DNA of 62,102 nucleotides from an uncultured Dorea sp. (GCA_910577685.1 CAJTOH010000022.1:1-62102), one strand, 5' to 3'. Shown: positions 43,545 through 53,392, counted from the stretch's first letter. Notes: generated by a model not told the origin, from the letters alone. Numbers and translations: made by a program.

Positions 43545-44603
43545 TTACTCCATATTCACGCACACTTTACCCGTCTTGCCTGTTGCAAACACACGGTAGG
43601 CTTCCTCCGTCTCTTCTAATGGGTACCGATGTGTAATAATCTGGCTTGGATGAATCTTCTTACGCTCCAAAAATTCCACAAGCCGCTCCATGTTGCCCAC
43701 AGATGTCACCCAAGACCCGTGAAGCGTCAGATTCTTATGCAATAACAGAGGGCTTGGCTCAAAGGTCACAGTCCCCTGCTCCCCTAAGAACACTACCTGT
43801 CCCCACATTCTCGCTGCCTCCAAGCACCTGTGGCGTCCGATACTGCTGCCCGAACAGTCGACAGAAACTTCCACGCCTTTACCACCCGTATACTCCATCA
43901 CATTCTTCACCACCTGGTCATCCCCAAGGAACACCTGGTCCGCCCCCGCCTTCACTGCCATATCAAGCCGCTCCTTGGCAATGTCTACTCCAATCACCTC
44001 TGCACCCATGGCCTTCGCAAGGATACACGCCGCCTGTCCCACCGGACCAAGCCCCATCACCAGCACCCTGTCACGGCCGGATACATTGGCCCTCAAAAGC
44101 CCCTGATAAGCAGTCCCGAAACCACAGGCAATCATTGCTCCATCCTCATAAGTCAGAAAATCCGGCAAATGAATACAGGTTGACGCATCCGCCACCATGT
44201 ACTCTGCCAGCGCGCCGTCCCGCTGCCAGCCGTATGCCCGTCTCTCCGGCTGCTGACAGTTAATAAAGAACCCTTTCTTACACTCATCGCAATACCCGCA
44301 GCCCTGAATATGGTAGACCACCACCCGGTCGCCCTCCTTAAAATCACACACGCCCTCGCCTGTCATAACCACCTGACCGCTCGGCTCATGCCCTGCAATC
44401 ACATTGTCGTAGCGCGCGCCGCCGGTCTTGTCCGTATGCTCATAGTAAATATACTTAAGGTCGCTTCCGCAAAGGCTGGCCGCCTTCATTTTAAGCAAAA
44501 CCTGTCCATGCCCCGGCTTTGGAACCTCCTGCTCCACCCGCTCTACCTTAGCGCCTCCCGGCAGCTTCATGCCCGTCATCTTCTCCGGAATCTCATACAT
44601 CAT
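43545..44603 (-). CDS. Zinc-dependent alcohol dehydrogenase
   Basis: The 352-residue medium-chain dehydrogenase has SLCGSDLKYIYYEH, GHEPSGQVV, the structural Cys cluster (GCGYCDECKKGFFINC) and GLGPVGQA. The start at 44603 (MMYEIPEKM) has GGAGG 8 nt upstream; the longer frame to 44705 lacks a site. SDLKYIY and the overall form resemble sugar/cyclitol dehydrogenases, but the substrate is not assignable. It is preceded by the 16-bp site shared with the DUF5107-TPR gene. Confidence 0.88.
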   Translation of the reverse strand: MMYEIPEKMTGMKLPGGAKVERVEQEVPKPGHGQVLLKMKAASLCGSDLKYIYYEHTDKTGGARYDNVIAGHEPSGQVVMTGEGVCDFKEGDRVVVYHIQGCGYCDECKKGFFINCQQPERRAYGWQRDGALAEYMVADASTCIHLPDFLTYEDGAMIACGFGTAYQGLLRANVSGRDRVLVMGLGPVGQAACILAKAMGAEVIGVDIAKERLDMAVKAGADQVFLGDDQVVKNVMEYTGGKGVEVSVDCSGSSIGRHRCLEAARMWGQVVFLGEQGTVTFEPSPLLLHKNLTLHGSWVTSVGNMERLVEFLERKKIHPSQIITHRYPLEETEEAYRVFATGKTGKVCVNME

Positions 44604-44723
44604 CTCTTCTACCTCCATCGTCTTATAACCAATCTGTACAGCGCCTTGAATGGCTGAACCTTGTCTGTAACTACTTCTTATATTATCTCCTTTTACGTCG
44701 GGCATGAATACCCTATCATCCTA

Positions 44724-44739
44724 ATTGATGGACTATATT
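44724..44739 (-). promoter_or_regulatory. Putative AraC operator, copy 1
   Basis: Read on the minus strand, the 16-mer AATATAGTCCATCAAT stands about 40 nt upstream of a TATAAG -10 (44682-44677) for the dehydrogenase-M24 unit. It overlaps the AraC stop codon. An identical, same-orientation copy is at 45725-45740. Confidence 0.7.
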
Positions 44740-45646
44740 ACTGTTTTTGAATATAGATACCGTTACGGTATTCTCTGGGAGAAACCCCAATCATTTTCTT
44801 AAATATTCTGGAAAAATAATAAGGGTCGTCATACCCAAGGCTCTGGGCGATTTCTAAAATATACATATCCGTAGATTTCAGCAGCTTGCACGCCTCCTGC
44901 ATCTTAAGGTTTATGAAGAAATCAATGGGCGCGCGATTGGCGTACTTCTTGAAAACCGCATTAAGATAGCTCTTAGACAATTCAAGCTCCCTTGACAAAT
45001 CTCGGAGACTCAGATTCTCGTCCAAATGCTTATACATATACCTCACCGTCGCCGTAATATGCCGGTTCTGCTTGCTCGCCTCATCCACCTTCTCACGAAA
45101 ATAGATTTCCGCAAGAATCAGGGATAACACCTGCGAAATATAGATAAAATTCCCTAATGTATAGTTGCACCCCAACACCCGGAACAAAACGTCAAACAGC
45201 GTGATAATCCTGTTCTCCGCATGTTTTGAACCAAGGCTCACTACCAGACATTCCTCCAACGGATAATGGACCGTGTTCTCCCCCTTGAAATGAACCCAGA
45301 AAATACTCCAAGGTTTTGCCTCGCTTGCATAGTATTTATGCCTCTTATTGCGCGGAATACAGAAAACCTCCTGCCCATGCAGGCAGTACTTCCGGTTCTC
45401 AACCTGAATACAACCTTCCCCCTCCACGCAATAAAGCAGAATATATTCCTGAGTGCCCTCTTCACGCTCCCTGTAGTGATGGCGGGCCTTCGGGAAAAAA
45501 CCGATATCTGTCAGATACAAGGCGCGAACCAATGGGTGCCTCGCATAATTCTCAAAGGATTCCGTCGGAATGACAAAATATTGTTCATCCTTAAAGCCGT
45601 CTTGTTTTCGTGTTTCCCAGCCCTGTTCAAAAATGTTCCCTTCCAT
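44738..45646 (-). CDS. AraC-family transcriptional regulator
   Basis: The 302-residue protein has an N-terminal cupin sensor (YILLYCVEGEGCIQVENRKY, VFCIPRNKRHKYYASEAKPW). The C-terminal double HTH is LSLRDLSRELELSKSYLNAV with MYILEIAQSLGYDDPYYFSR, then FKKMIGVSPREYR. It stands between its two likely targets and is flanked by two copies of an identical 16-bp site. Confidence 0.93.
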   Translation of the reverse strand: MEGNIFEQGWETRKQDGFKDEQYFVIPTESFENYARHPLVRALYLTDIGFFPKARHHYREREEGTQEYILLYCVEGEGCIQVENRKYCLHGQEVFCIPRNKRHKYYASEAKPWSIFWVHFKGENTVHYPLEECLVVSLGSKHAENRIITLFDVLFRVLGCNYTLGNFIYISQVLSLILAEIYFREKVDEASKQNRHITATVRYMYKHLDENLSLRDLSRELELSKSYLNAVFKKYANRAPIDFFINLKMQEACKLLKSTDMYILEIAQSLGYDDPYYFSRIFKKMIGVSPREYRNGIYIQKQ

Positions 45647-45724
45647 ATTCTCTGTACCGCCTCCTCAGTATGCTGAACGCAAACCCTCTAACGACTGTCC
45701 GCATCCTTTTATCATAGCATATGG

Positions 45725-45740
45725 AATATAGTCCATCAAT
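45725..45740 (+). promoter_or_regulatory. Putative AraC operator, copy 2
   Basis: AATATAGTCCATCAAT lies about 50 nt upstream of a plus-strand -10 (TAAAAT, 45793-45798) with a poor -35, as expected for an activated promoter of the DUF5107-TPR gene. Confidence 0.7.
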
Positions 45741-45818
45741 AATAAAGATATGTTATTCCTGTTTTCATCCCCTTATGTTAAATTAGACTTAATAAAATGA
45801 TACAAGGAGTGAAATAGA

Positions 45819-48800
45819 ATGAAAACCAATTCATCCACCAAGGTATGGGAGGAGTCCGTCCTGCTCCCGACCTACAAAGCGGCAGACCCCGAAAAAAGCC
45901 CTCTTTTCATTGAAAACCGGGCATACCAGGGAAGCTCAGGGCGTGTGTATCCCCTTCCTGTGACCGAAAAAATCTCTGATGACAAGGAAGACATAAGCTA
46001 CCGCGCCCTCTTTCTTGAAAATGAATACCTGAAAGTCATGATTCTTCCGGAGCTGGGAGGAAGAATCCAGCGCGCCTACGACAAGACGAACGGGTACGAT
46101 TTTGTCTATTATAACCATGTGATTAAGCCTGCGCTGGTAGGCTTAACCGGCCCGTGGATTTCCGGCGGCATTGAATTCAACTGGCCTCAGCACCACCGCC
46201 CCAGCACCTACTCGCCGGTAGACTGTACTTATAAGGAGCATGAGGACGGCTCCGCAACCGTATACGTCAGCGAAATCGACAAAATGTACGGGACAAAGGG
46301 CATGGCGGCCTTTACCCTTTATCCGGACAAAGCGTATATCGAAATCAAAGGGCAGTTGTTCAACAATACGGACACCCCTCAGACCTTCCTCTGGTGGGCG
46401 AATCCGGCAGTACCGGTCAACGACAATACCTATTCCGTATTTCCACCGGATGTTCACGCCGTCATGGACCACGGGAAAAGGGCGGTCTCAACCTTTCCCA
46501 TCGCAACGGGAGAATATTATAAATATGACTATTCTAAAGGGATTGACATCTCTATGTACAAGAATATCAAGGTGCCGACCTCTTATATGGCGGCGCACTC
46601 AGATTATGACTTTATCGGCAATTATGACGCGGGGATTGATGCGGGACTTCTCCATGTAGCGGATCATCACATTTCCCCTGGAAAGAAGCAGTGGACTTGG
46701 GGAAACGCGGATTTCGGCAGGGCATGGGACCGCAATCTGACCGAGACGGACGGGCCATACATCGAGCTGATGACCGGCGTATTTGCCGACAACCAGCCAG
46801 ACTTTACATGGCTTAAACCTTACGAAGAAAAGACCTTTACCCAGTACTTCATGCCCTATAAGGGAGTCGGAAGGGTCAAAAACGCCACCAAGGACGCCAT
46901 GGTAAATCTTGAGCTTTCTCAAGGCAAGGGGCATGTATATCTCTACACCACCGGATACTACGAGGACTTAAAACTAACGGTGTCAAAGGGAGACGACATA
47001 ATCTATGAGACTATAGCAACCTGCAGTCCGGCCGCCCATTTTGAAGCCGCCTTTAACACCTCCCATTCTTCCTGCGTGGGATGCCGCGTGTCCGCACAGA
47101 CAAAGAATGGACGGCTTCTTGTCTCCTATACCGCAAAAGAGGATGCACTTGAGCCTATTCCGGAGGCAGCCAAGCCTTTAGCTGCGCCCTGCGAATTGAA
47201 ATCCACAGAAGAATTGTACCTTGCCGCCATGCATTTAGAGCAATATCGCCATGCAACCTTTGAACCTGCGGATTATTATGAAGAGGGCCTTCGGCGGGAT
47301 GCTTCCGACATACGCCTCAACAATGGGTACGGACTCCTGCTGCTGAAAAGAGGGAATTTCGAAAAGGCACGCATCCACTTTGAAAAGGCAATCCAAAAAC
47401 AGAGCTGGAAGAACCCCAACCCTTATGACGGAGAGTGTTTCTTTAATCTGGGACTGGCATTGTTCTATCTTGGTCAGGAGGAGGAAGCCTTCGACGCCTT
47501 CTACAAATCTACCTGGAGCCATGAGACACAGAGCGCGGGCTTCTACTGGCTGGCCCTGCTAAGCTGCAGAAAGCATCATTTTGAGGAGGCTTTGGCATTT
47601 ACAGAGCAGTCCATGATACGTAACTGGCATAACATGAAGGCGCGGACGCTGAAAGCCGCTATCCTGCGCACTTTGGGAAGAGATTCCACTGCCCTGTTGT
47701 CTGAGAGTATCGCCATAGATCCGCTCTCCATGGGATGCCTCTATGAGATGGACCGAAAAAAATGGCTTTCAGCCATGCGCTCACAGCCCCAGAATTATCT
47801 GGAACTGTCATTGGATTATATGAAAGCGGGCTTCTACCAGAATGTCGTGGACATCCTGCGTTCCACACCTAAGGCCAGTCCCCTGACCTTCTACTATGAA
47901 GGATATGCATGGCTTAGCATGGGAGATACCGCTTCCGCAAAGGAAGCATTTGCAAAGGCAGAAAAGGCAGACCCCGATTACTGTTTCCCCAACAAAACCG
48001 AGGAAATTCTAATTCTCCAAGCTGCGATTAACCATATGCCTTCCGCTCCTTTCGCCCACTACTACCTTGGAAATCTTCTCTATGACAAGAAGCAGTATGA
48101 AGACGGGGCCGGACATTGGAAGGCGGCGGCAGCCGAGAATGACCAGTACGCCATGACCTACCGAAACCTTGCAATCGCGTATTACAACAAGGAGCACGAC
48201 CTGGCAAAGGCTCTGGAGCATATGGAGTATGCACTCCAATTAGAGCCTGAGCATCCGCATTTCTTATTGGAGTATGACCAGCTTGCCGCCAGAAACCGAC
48301 ATTCCGTTGAAGAGCGGCTGCACCGCATGAAGGAACATTTCAAAATCCTTTGCGAACGCGATGTGCTTTACCTTGGCTACATTACCCTGCTAAACGACGC
48401 CGGCCAGTACGAGGAAGCCCTTGCCTGCCTGTCTGAGCATACTTTCCATCCCTGGGAAGGCGGCGAAGGAAAGGTCAGCGGACAGTATCGTTATGCCCTG
48501 ACTGAAAAAGCCCTGCTTAAAATGGAGCAGGGAAATTACCAAGAGGCAATCAGTCTTCTCACCCGGACCTTCACCTATCCGGACCACTTAGGAGAGGGAA
48601 AACTGCCCAATGTCCAGGATAATATTGCCGAATACTATATTGGATTGTGTCACAGGAAACTCGGAAATGAAGAAGAAGCCATTTCCTATTTTGAAAAAGC
48701 CTCCGTGGGCTTAGACGCGCCTTCCGTCGCGCTCTATTACAACGACCAGCCCTCCGACACCATCCTGTACCAAGGTCTGGCAAACGAGGCTCTAGGCCGT

Positions 48801-49097
48801 AGGGATAAGGCTCTGAAAGCCTACCACCAATTAAAAGCCTTTGGAGAAAAACACATTTTTGACCGGGTATCCTACGACTATTTCGCCGTATCCCTTCCGG
48901 AGCTTGAGGTCTTCCCCTGCAGTATTCAGGAACGGAATGAAATTTACTGCCAGTACCTCATGGCCCTAAGCGAAATCGGGTTAAAAAATTACGAGAAGGC
49001 CAGCCACCGCCTTAACTCCATCCTCAAACTGCAGCCGGACCACCAAGGGGCCCTTCAACATAAAAAAATGATACAAAAGATACACAAAGATACGTAA
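45819..49097 (+). CDS. DUF5107 domain protein with C-terminal TPR repeats
   Basis: The large 1092-residue protein has no signal peptide. The N-terminal third is a DUF5107 domain with a galactose-mutarotase-like beta-sandwich feel (YLKVMILPELGGRIQRAYDK, GPWISGGIEFNWPQHHRPST, LWWANPAVPVNDNTY). From about residue 440 on there are many TPR-like helical pairs (YYEEGLRRDASDIRLNNGYG, NYGLLLLKRGNFEKARIHFEKA-type units). The family is found with sugar-utilisation genes and is thought to act on carbohydrates. AAGGAG precedes the ATG. It diverges from its presumed AraC activator and has its own terminator. Confidence 0.88.
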   Translation: MKTNSSTKVWEESVLLPTYKAADPEKSPLFIENRAYQGSSGRVYPLPVTEKISDDKEDISYRALFLENEYLKVMILPELGGRIQRAYDKTNGYDFVYYNHVIKPALVGLTGPWISGGIEFNWPQHHRPSTYSPVDCTYKEHEDGSATVYVSEIDKMYGTKGMAAFTLYPDKAYIEIKGQLFNNTDTPQTFLWWANPAVPVNDNTYSVFPPDVHAVMDHGKRAVSTFPIATGEYYKYDYSKGIDISMYKNIKVPTSYMAAHSDYDFIGNYDAGIDAGLLHVADHHISPGKKQWTWGNADFGRAWDRNLTETDGPYIELMTGVFADNQPDFTWLKPYEEKTFTQYFMPYKGVGRVKNATKDAMVNLELSQGKGHVYLYTTGYYEDLKLTVSKGDDIIYETIATCSPAAHFEAAFNTSHSSCVGCRVSAQTKNGRLLVSYTAKEDALEPIPEAAKPLAAPCELKSTEELYLAAMHLEQYRHATFEPADYYEEGLRRDASDIRLNNGYGLLLLKRGNFEKARIHFEKAIQKQSWKNPNPYDGECFFNLGLALFYLGQEEEAFDAFYKSTWSHETQSAGFYWLALLSCRKHHFEEALAFTEQSMIRNWHNMKARTLKAAILRTLGRDSTALLSESIAIDPLSMGCLYEMDRKKWLSAMRSQPQNYLELSLDYMKAGFYQNVVDILRSTPKASPLTFYYEGYAWLSMGDTASAKEAFAKAEKADPDYCFPNKTEEILILQAAINHMPSAPFAHYYLGNLLYDKKQYEDGAGHWKAAAAENDQYAMTYRNLAIAYYNKEHDLAKALEHMEYALQLEPEHPHFLLEYDQLAARNRHSVEERLHRMKEHFKILCERDVLYLGYITLLNDAGQYEEALACLSEHTFHPWEGGEGKVSGQYRYALTEKALLKMEQGNYQEAISLLTRTFTYPDHLGEGKLPNVQDNIAEYYIGLCHRKLGNEEEAISYFEKASVGLDAPSVALYYNDQPSDTILYQGLANEALGRRDKALKAYHQLKAFGEKHIFDRVSYDYFAVSLPELEVFPCSIQERNEIYCQYLMALSEIGLKNYEKASHRLNSILKLQPDHQGALQHKKMIQKIHKDT

Positions 49098-49108
49098 ATT
49101 TTTCCGGT

Positions 49109-49145
49109 ATACGGATAGCTCGGGGCCGCCCCCGAACTGTCCGTA
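49109..49145. terminator. Bidirectional terminator
   Basis: ATACGGATAG-x-TCGGGG-CCGC-CCCCGA-x-CTGTCCGTAT forms a long GC-rich stem between the convergent DUF5107 and FGGY kinase genes. Confidence 0.85.
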
Positions 49146-49159
49146 TCCTTTACGAAGAA

Positions 49160-50692
49160 TCACCGTACCTCTGTAAGCTCTTTCATATCCTCTTTCAAAT
49201 GTTCGTAAATACTCTTATACAGCCTGAAATACTCATTATACTTCTTATGGTTCTCTTCATTCGGCATAATCTTTTCGTCAAGCACTTGCCACTTTTTCAC
49301 TTCCTCATAAGTCAGAAGCCCTGTCCCAATGCCTGCAAGCATGACGTCCCCCATGTTGGCCTCCACATCATAGATTGGGCAGACCACCGGATAACCTGTT
49401 ACATCCGCAAAAATCTGTCTCCAAACCTTGGACTTGGTCACGCCGCCCGCAATCAGAATATACTCTCCAAGATCCTCCCCTGTCGCTTCCATTGCGTCCC
49501 GCAGACAGTATGCAACCGCCTCCAAAAACGCCCGATACAGATGACCTTTTGTATGTGTCAGGGATAGTCCGACAATTGTACCCTTTGCGTCAGAATCCCA
49601 TACCGGACTCCGTTCGCCCATGAAATAGGGCAGTACCACAAGCCCTTCGCTTCCCGCCGGAATCTGTTCTGCCTGCCCGTTCAGTACGTCGTACATATTC
49701 GGCCCGCCGTTCTTCTGGTTCTCAATCTCCCACTGGCACAGTGTATTGCGGAACCATTTCACTATGGCGCCTGCCGTATTGCCTCCTGCAAAGTAGTAAG
49801 ACAATTTCTTCGCATCGTACAGATAAGGCCAGATAATCAAACCTTTTCCCTTAACCGGCTTATCTGAAATCAGAGCCGCGCACATAGACGTACCAATAGC
49901 CGCCGCATAGACGCCGGACTCGAATACCCCTAAGCCAATATTCGCCGCGCCGCAGTCGATACCGCTTGCGATTACCGGAAGCCCTTCCCACAGACCAAGA
50001 TTTTCCGCACTTTCCTTCGTCATACCGCCTACAACATCCGTTGATTCCACAATACGCTCGGGCATCATAGATAAGGGGATTCCCATAGCGTCCATAAGCT
50101 CCCTGGACCAGGCGCGCGTATTCATATCAAAGATACCGCCGATATTTCCTGCGGAGGAATAGTCGATTGCAACCTCACCAGTCAATTTATAGATTACATA
50201 ATCATTGGGAGGAAGGAACAGCTTCGTCTTCGCCCAGTTTTCCGGCTCGTGGTTCTTCATCCAAAGAATCTTCGTATATCCGTAGTAGGGGTCCGCGCCG
50301 TTATGTGTAATCTCAAGCAGCTTCTCTTCCCCGATATTCTGAAGAACCCACTCTGTCTCTTCCTTTGCTCTTCGGTCCATCCAAATCATACATGGGCGGA
50401 TGGGCTGCATTTTATCGTCAAGGGGTATTCCGGAGCCTCCGTACAAGCCGCTGATTGCAATGCCTTTTATGTCCTCGCTCGCAACGCCGGCCTCCTTTGC
50501 CTTAGCGACCGTGTTGCGGATGGAATCCCTTGTCGCCTCGTACCATACGTCCGGCCACTGCTCCGCCCACAACGGCTTTGGAGTCAGAACATCATATTCC
50601 TGCAAATCCTGTGCAATTAACTTTCCTTCTGTGTCCATCAATACCGTCTTCGTACCGGATGTACCAATGTCTGTTCCCAGTAAATATTTCAT
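49160..50692 (-). CDS. FGGY-family carbohydrate kinase (xylulokinase-like)
   Basis: The 510-residue FGGY kinase has GTDIGTSGTKTVLMD, GIAISGLYGGSGIPL, CMIWMDRRA, ASGIDCGAANIGLG with the catalytic Asp, GERSPVWDSDAKG and IAGGVTKSKVWRQ. The GLYGGSG in place of the usual GQMHG/GQSHG suggests a substrate other than D-xylulose. AGGAGG precedes the start. The neighbouring ROK regulator is the likely controller. Confidence 0.88.
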   Translation of the reverse strand: MKYLLGTDIGTSGTKTVLMDTEGKLIAQDLQEYDVLTPKPLWAEQWPDVWYEATRDSIRNTVAKAKEAGVASEDIKGIAISGLYGGSGIPLDDKMQPIRPCMIWMDRRAKEETEWVLQNIGEEKLLEITHNGADPYYGYTKILWMKNHEPENWAKTKLFLPPNDYVIYKLTGEVAIDYSSAGNIGGIFDMNTRAWSRELMDAMGIPLSMMPERIVESTDVVGGMTKESAENLGLWEGLPVIASGIDCGAANIGLGVFESGVYAAAIGTSMCAALISDKPVKGKGLIIWPYLYDAKKLSYYFAGGNTAGAIVKWFRNTLCQWEIENQKNGGPNMYDVLNGQAEQIPAGSEGLVVLPYFMGERSPVWDSDAKGTIVGLSLTHTKGHLYRAFLEAVAYCLRDAMEATGEDLGEYILIAGGVTKSKVWRQIFADVTGYPVVCPIYDVEANMGDVMLAGIGTGLLTYEEVKKWQVLDEKIMPNEENHKKYNEYFRLYKSIYEHLKEDMKELTEVR

Positions 50693-50840
50693 GGCTTTCC
50701 TCCTTTATTTTCTGTAATCAGTCTGTCTGGCAGAACGATTACCCGCCTGCGCCCTGCAGAAAGAGTCGTAAACGCAGGCAAATTACTTTTCGAAATTATC
50801 AGCTTTTATTATTGAAATACGTTTTATAAAATATATTTAT

Positions 50841-50869
50841 ATATTAAGACATGGATAAAGATTTGTCAA
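50841..50869 (-). promoter_or_regulatory. Promoter of the FGGY kinase
   Basis: Consensus TTGACA (50869-50864) and TAATAT (50846-50841) on the minus strand have a 17-nt spacer; a long leader of about 140 nt follows. Confidence 0.75.
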
Positions 50870-50922
50870 TCTGTATTTCCAATTTTTTTCCAACATTTTT
50901 AAGAAAATATAAACAAAAAAAG

Positions 50923-50957
50923 AGGCAAGCCGGGAGTTCATATCTCCCGTCCTGCCT
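50923..50957 (-). terminator. Terminator of the HAD-ROK unit
   Basis: AGGCA-x-G-x-CGGGAG / CTCCCG-x-C-x-TGCCT hairpin with TTTTTTT after it on the minus strand. Confidence 0.85.
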
Positions 50958-50983
50958 TATTGCTCTCCAATCCCCAAAGAGGA

Positions 50984-52120
50984 CTATATGTTATTCAAAT
51001 ATTCATCAATATAGAACAAGGCCGCTCCCGCCGCCGAAGCCTCCACCTTGTACCGGCACTCCACCAGATAATCCTGCGCCCGGTCTCCGAAGGGATTGCG
51101 CGCGTCTACCCGCTCACGTATATCATCCATATATTTCCCCACATGGGCCCCCACATATCCGCCTATGATTACCATTCCGTCGAACAGCATCCGGACATTG
51201 TGAATCGCGCACGCCAAATGATTCAGATATTCGTCCCACAGCTTATATGCCGTCTCGTCTCCATCGTCCAGCGCCCGGAAGAAATCCTCCAAGCTGCCCT
51301 TCGTATATGCCGCCAGCTTCCCGGCCCTGCACACCGTATCAAAACAGCCCCGCCTTCCGCAGTAGCACAGCTCGCCACCCTCCGGCACAACGGCCAGATG
51401 TCCGATCTCTCCGCCCTTATGCGTATTCCCCTCATAGATGGCGTCGTCAATGATTACCGAACCTCCCACGCTGTTGCTTAAGCTGATATAAAATGCATTC
51501 TGGAATTCACGGTTCGTCCAAGTCTCCCGGTAGCCCGCCGCGTAGGAATCATGAACCAGCCGGTTTCGGTACGGCACATACGCCGCGATCTCTTCCCGCC
51601 GCTTTTTGGCAAAATTCAACGCCATTCCATACTTGATATATTCTCCGTCATCGGAAATCAAACTCTGCACGGAAATTCCGACTCCCAGCAAATTCTCGTC
51701 TTTAATCTCGGCCTCTTTCTTTACACATTCTACGACCTCTCCGATCTCCCGAAGATACGCGTCATTTTCCAGATCAAAATCACTGCGCCGTCTCTCCATA
51801 CAGACAATATCCCCTGATAGATTCACTGCCACCGCCGTAATGTGGTTCGCTGTTATATCGACACCAATCGCCATTCTTGCATTATTTATATATGAAAATG
51901 CAGTCGCATTCCGCCCTCCCGTGTTCTTGATCTTTCCGGAAGTATCGATTAACCCCTGTTTCTTCAAAAACTCCAGATTCGAAGTTACCGTGGGCAGACT
52001 TAACTGCATGTCCACAACAATCTCCTGCTTCGAGACAGACCCTCTCTCCCTGATGTAATTATAAATAATCTGCCTGTTCTTTGTCTTAATCTCATTAGCG
52101 CTTATCTTTTCCGTACCCAT
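50984..52120 (-). CDS. ROK-family transcriptional regulator
   Basis: The 378-residue protein has an N-terminal winged helix (VSKQEIVVDMQLSLPTVTSN, FLKKQGLIDTSGKIKNTGGR) and a ROK domain with the zinc cluster CYCGRRGCFDTVC and GGEIGHLAV. It resembles the first ROK protein (40098-41273) in order and length. It is transcribed after a HAD phosphatase gene and ahead of the FGGY kinase gene, which it may control. Confidence 0.92.
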   Translation of the reverse strand: MGTEKISANEIKTKNRQIIYNYIRERGSVSKQEIVVDMQLSLPTVTSNLEFLKKQGLIDTSGKIKNTGGRNATAFSYINNARMAIGVDITANHITAVAVNLSGDIVCMERRRSDFDLENDAYLREIGEVVECVKKEAEIKDENLLGVGISVQSLISDDGEYIKYGMALNFAKKRREEIAAYVPYRNRLVHDSYAAGYRETWTNREFQNAFYISLSNSVGGSVIIDDAIYEGNTHKGGEIGHLAVVPEGGELCYCGRRGCFDTVCRAGKLAAYTKGSLEDFFRALDDGDETAYKLWDEYLNHLACAIHNVRMLFDGMVIIGGYVGAHVGKYMDDIRERVDARNPFGDRAQDYLVECRYKVEASAAGAALFYIDEYLNNI

Positions 52121-52134
52121 CTTAATTCCCCGTC

Positions 52135-52779
52135 CTATTTGCTTCTCAATTTCATTCCTTCATAATCAATATGAAGCAGCGCATCAAAAGAATGGATGGT
52201 CTCATAATCTCCTTCCACATCCCCGAATCCGTATGCGGCGTAGATCATAGGGATTCCCGCCTTGCGGCACGCATCCGCATCCCCTTGAGTATCGCCTACG
52301 TATACCGCATCCTCTATCCCGTTGCGCTCCATGATAATCCGAATATTATCTCCCTTTAACCTGCCCGTATCCCCGGGGCATGTAAAGTCCTTAAAATACC
52401 CTCCTAACCCGGTATTCTTCAAAAATGCCTCGATATATCCCTTCTGGCAATTGCTCACAATAAATAAAGGGTAGGTCTCGCTCAGCCGCCGAATAGTCTC
52501 CGGCATCCTATCGTAAAGGATACACGGTGCGCTCTCCACCCTCTCGTTCTCAGCCTGATACAGACAAGCCGCAAGCTCCTCTTTCTCAGGGCCGCTAAGC
52601 CCGGGGAACAGATTATCCATAATCTCCTCCAGCGGCTTTCCAAACTCCCGCTTCAACTCGTCTCCCGTCAGCGTATGCACGATCTTCGAGAATCCTCTAA
52701 GGGCCTGATTCCAAGCGATTGCCACCTCGTCCGTAGAATCCCATAGAGTTCCGTCTAAATCAAAAATAATTCCTGTCAT
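52135..52779 (-). CDS. HAD-family phosphatase (phosphoglycolate phosphatase-like)
   Basis: The 214-residue protein has motif I DLDGTLWDS, motif II IVSNCQ, Lys in GRLKGDNI and motif IV YVGDTQGDADA, with a helical cap. This is a subfamily IA phosphatase. The substrate is a small phosphorylated metabolite, perhaps a dead-end sugar phosphate from the kinases here. It is 14 nt upstream of the ROK gene. Confidence 0.9.
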   Translation of the reverse strand: MTGIIFDLDGTLWDSTDEVAIAWNQALRGFSKIVHTLTGDELKREFGKPLEEIMDNLFPGLSGPEKEELAACLYQAENERVESAPCILYDRMPETIRRLSETYPLFIVSNCQKGYIEAFLKNTGLGGYFKDFTCPGDTGRLKGDNIRIIMERNGIEDAVYVGDTQGDADACRKAGIPMIYAAYGFGDVEGDYETIHSFDALLHIDYEGMKLRSK

Positions 52780-52814
52780 ATCTATTCTTCCCCTCTTCTA
52801 TGATCCTAGTTCTT

Positions 52815-52843
52815 ATTATAAGGGTTTACACTGTAATTTTCAA
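52815..52843 (-). promoter_or_regulatory. Promoter of the HAD-ROK unit
   Basis: TTGAAA (52843-52838) and TATAAT (52820-52815) on the minus strand have a 17-nt spacer. Confidence 0.75.
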
Positions 52844-52875
52844 CACGTCATATTATAAAAGTATATTAAAAAAGA

Positions 52876-52898
52876 AAGCAGGTTCTAATTACCTGCTT
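52876..52898 (-). terminator. Terminator of the RpiB-family gene
   Basis: AAGCAGGT/ACCTGCTT has a 7-nt loop and TCTTTTTT on the minus strand. The stem overlaps the end of the coding region. Confidence 0.8.
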
Positions 52899-53328
52899 CA
52901 ATCGCCGTGATCATATCTACCCGCGTCTGATGCCTTCCGCCTTGAAACTCCGCCTCAAGCCACGCCTTTACGATCTCCTTAGCCGTCTCGATTCCAATAA
53001 TCCTCGCGCCAAAAGCCAGAATATTCGCGTCGTTATGCTCTCTGGAAAGTCTGGCCGTACAAGGCTCCGAACATACCGCCGCGCGTATACCCTTAACCTT
53101 ATTGGCCGCAAGTGAAATACCCACGCCCGTACCGCAGATCAGGATTCCAAGGTCTACGTCCTTCGCCGCTACCGCTCTCGCAACCTTCTCCCCATACTCC
53201 GCATAACTGCAGCTTGCGCCGCTGTCCGTCCCATAATTAACGACGTCATATCCCAACTCTCTTAAATACTCTGATATCTCCTGCTTCATCGTAACTGCCG
53301 CATGATCATTCCCTATTCCAATCTTCAT
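52885..53328 (-). CDS. rpiB: RpiB/LacA/LacB family sugar-phosphate isomerase
   Basis: The 147-residue protein has IGNDHAA (Asp8, His9), the catalytic Cys65 in LICGTGVG, and His98 in LSREHNDANILAFGAR. It interconverts ribose-5- and ribulose-5-phosphate or related aldose/ketose phosphates. Its isolated position and the surrounding sugar genes leave an alternative substrate, such as allose- or galactose-6-phosphate, open. Confidence 0.93.
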   Translation of the reverse strand: MKIGIGNDHAAVTMKQEISEYLRELGYDVVNYGTDSGASCSYAEYGEKVARAVAAKDVDLGILICGTGVGISLAANKVKGIRAAVCSEPCTARLSREHNDANILAFGARIIGIETAKEIVKAWLEAEFQGGRHQTRVDMITAIEAGN

Positions 53329-53363
53329 TGCATAATCCTCTCTTCCATTCGTTTCTTTTTTAT

Positions 53364-53392
53364 ATTATAATATTTACTTGAACACTTGACAA
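53364..53392 (-). promoter_or_regulatory. Promoter of the RpiB-family gene
   Basis: TTGTCA (53392-53387) and TATAAT (53369-53364) on the minus strand have a 17-nt spacer. Confidence 0.75.
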
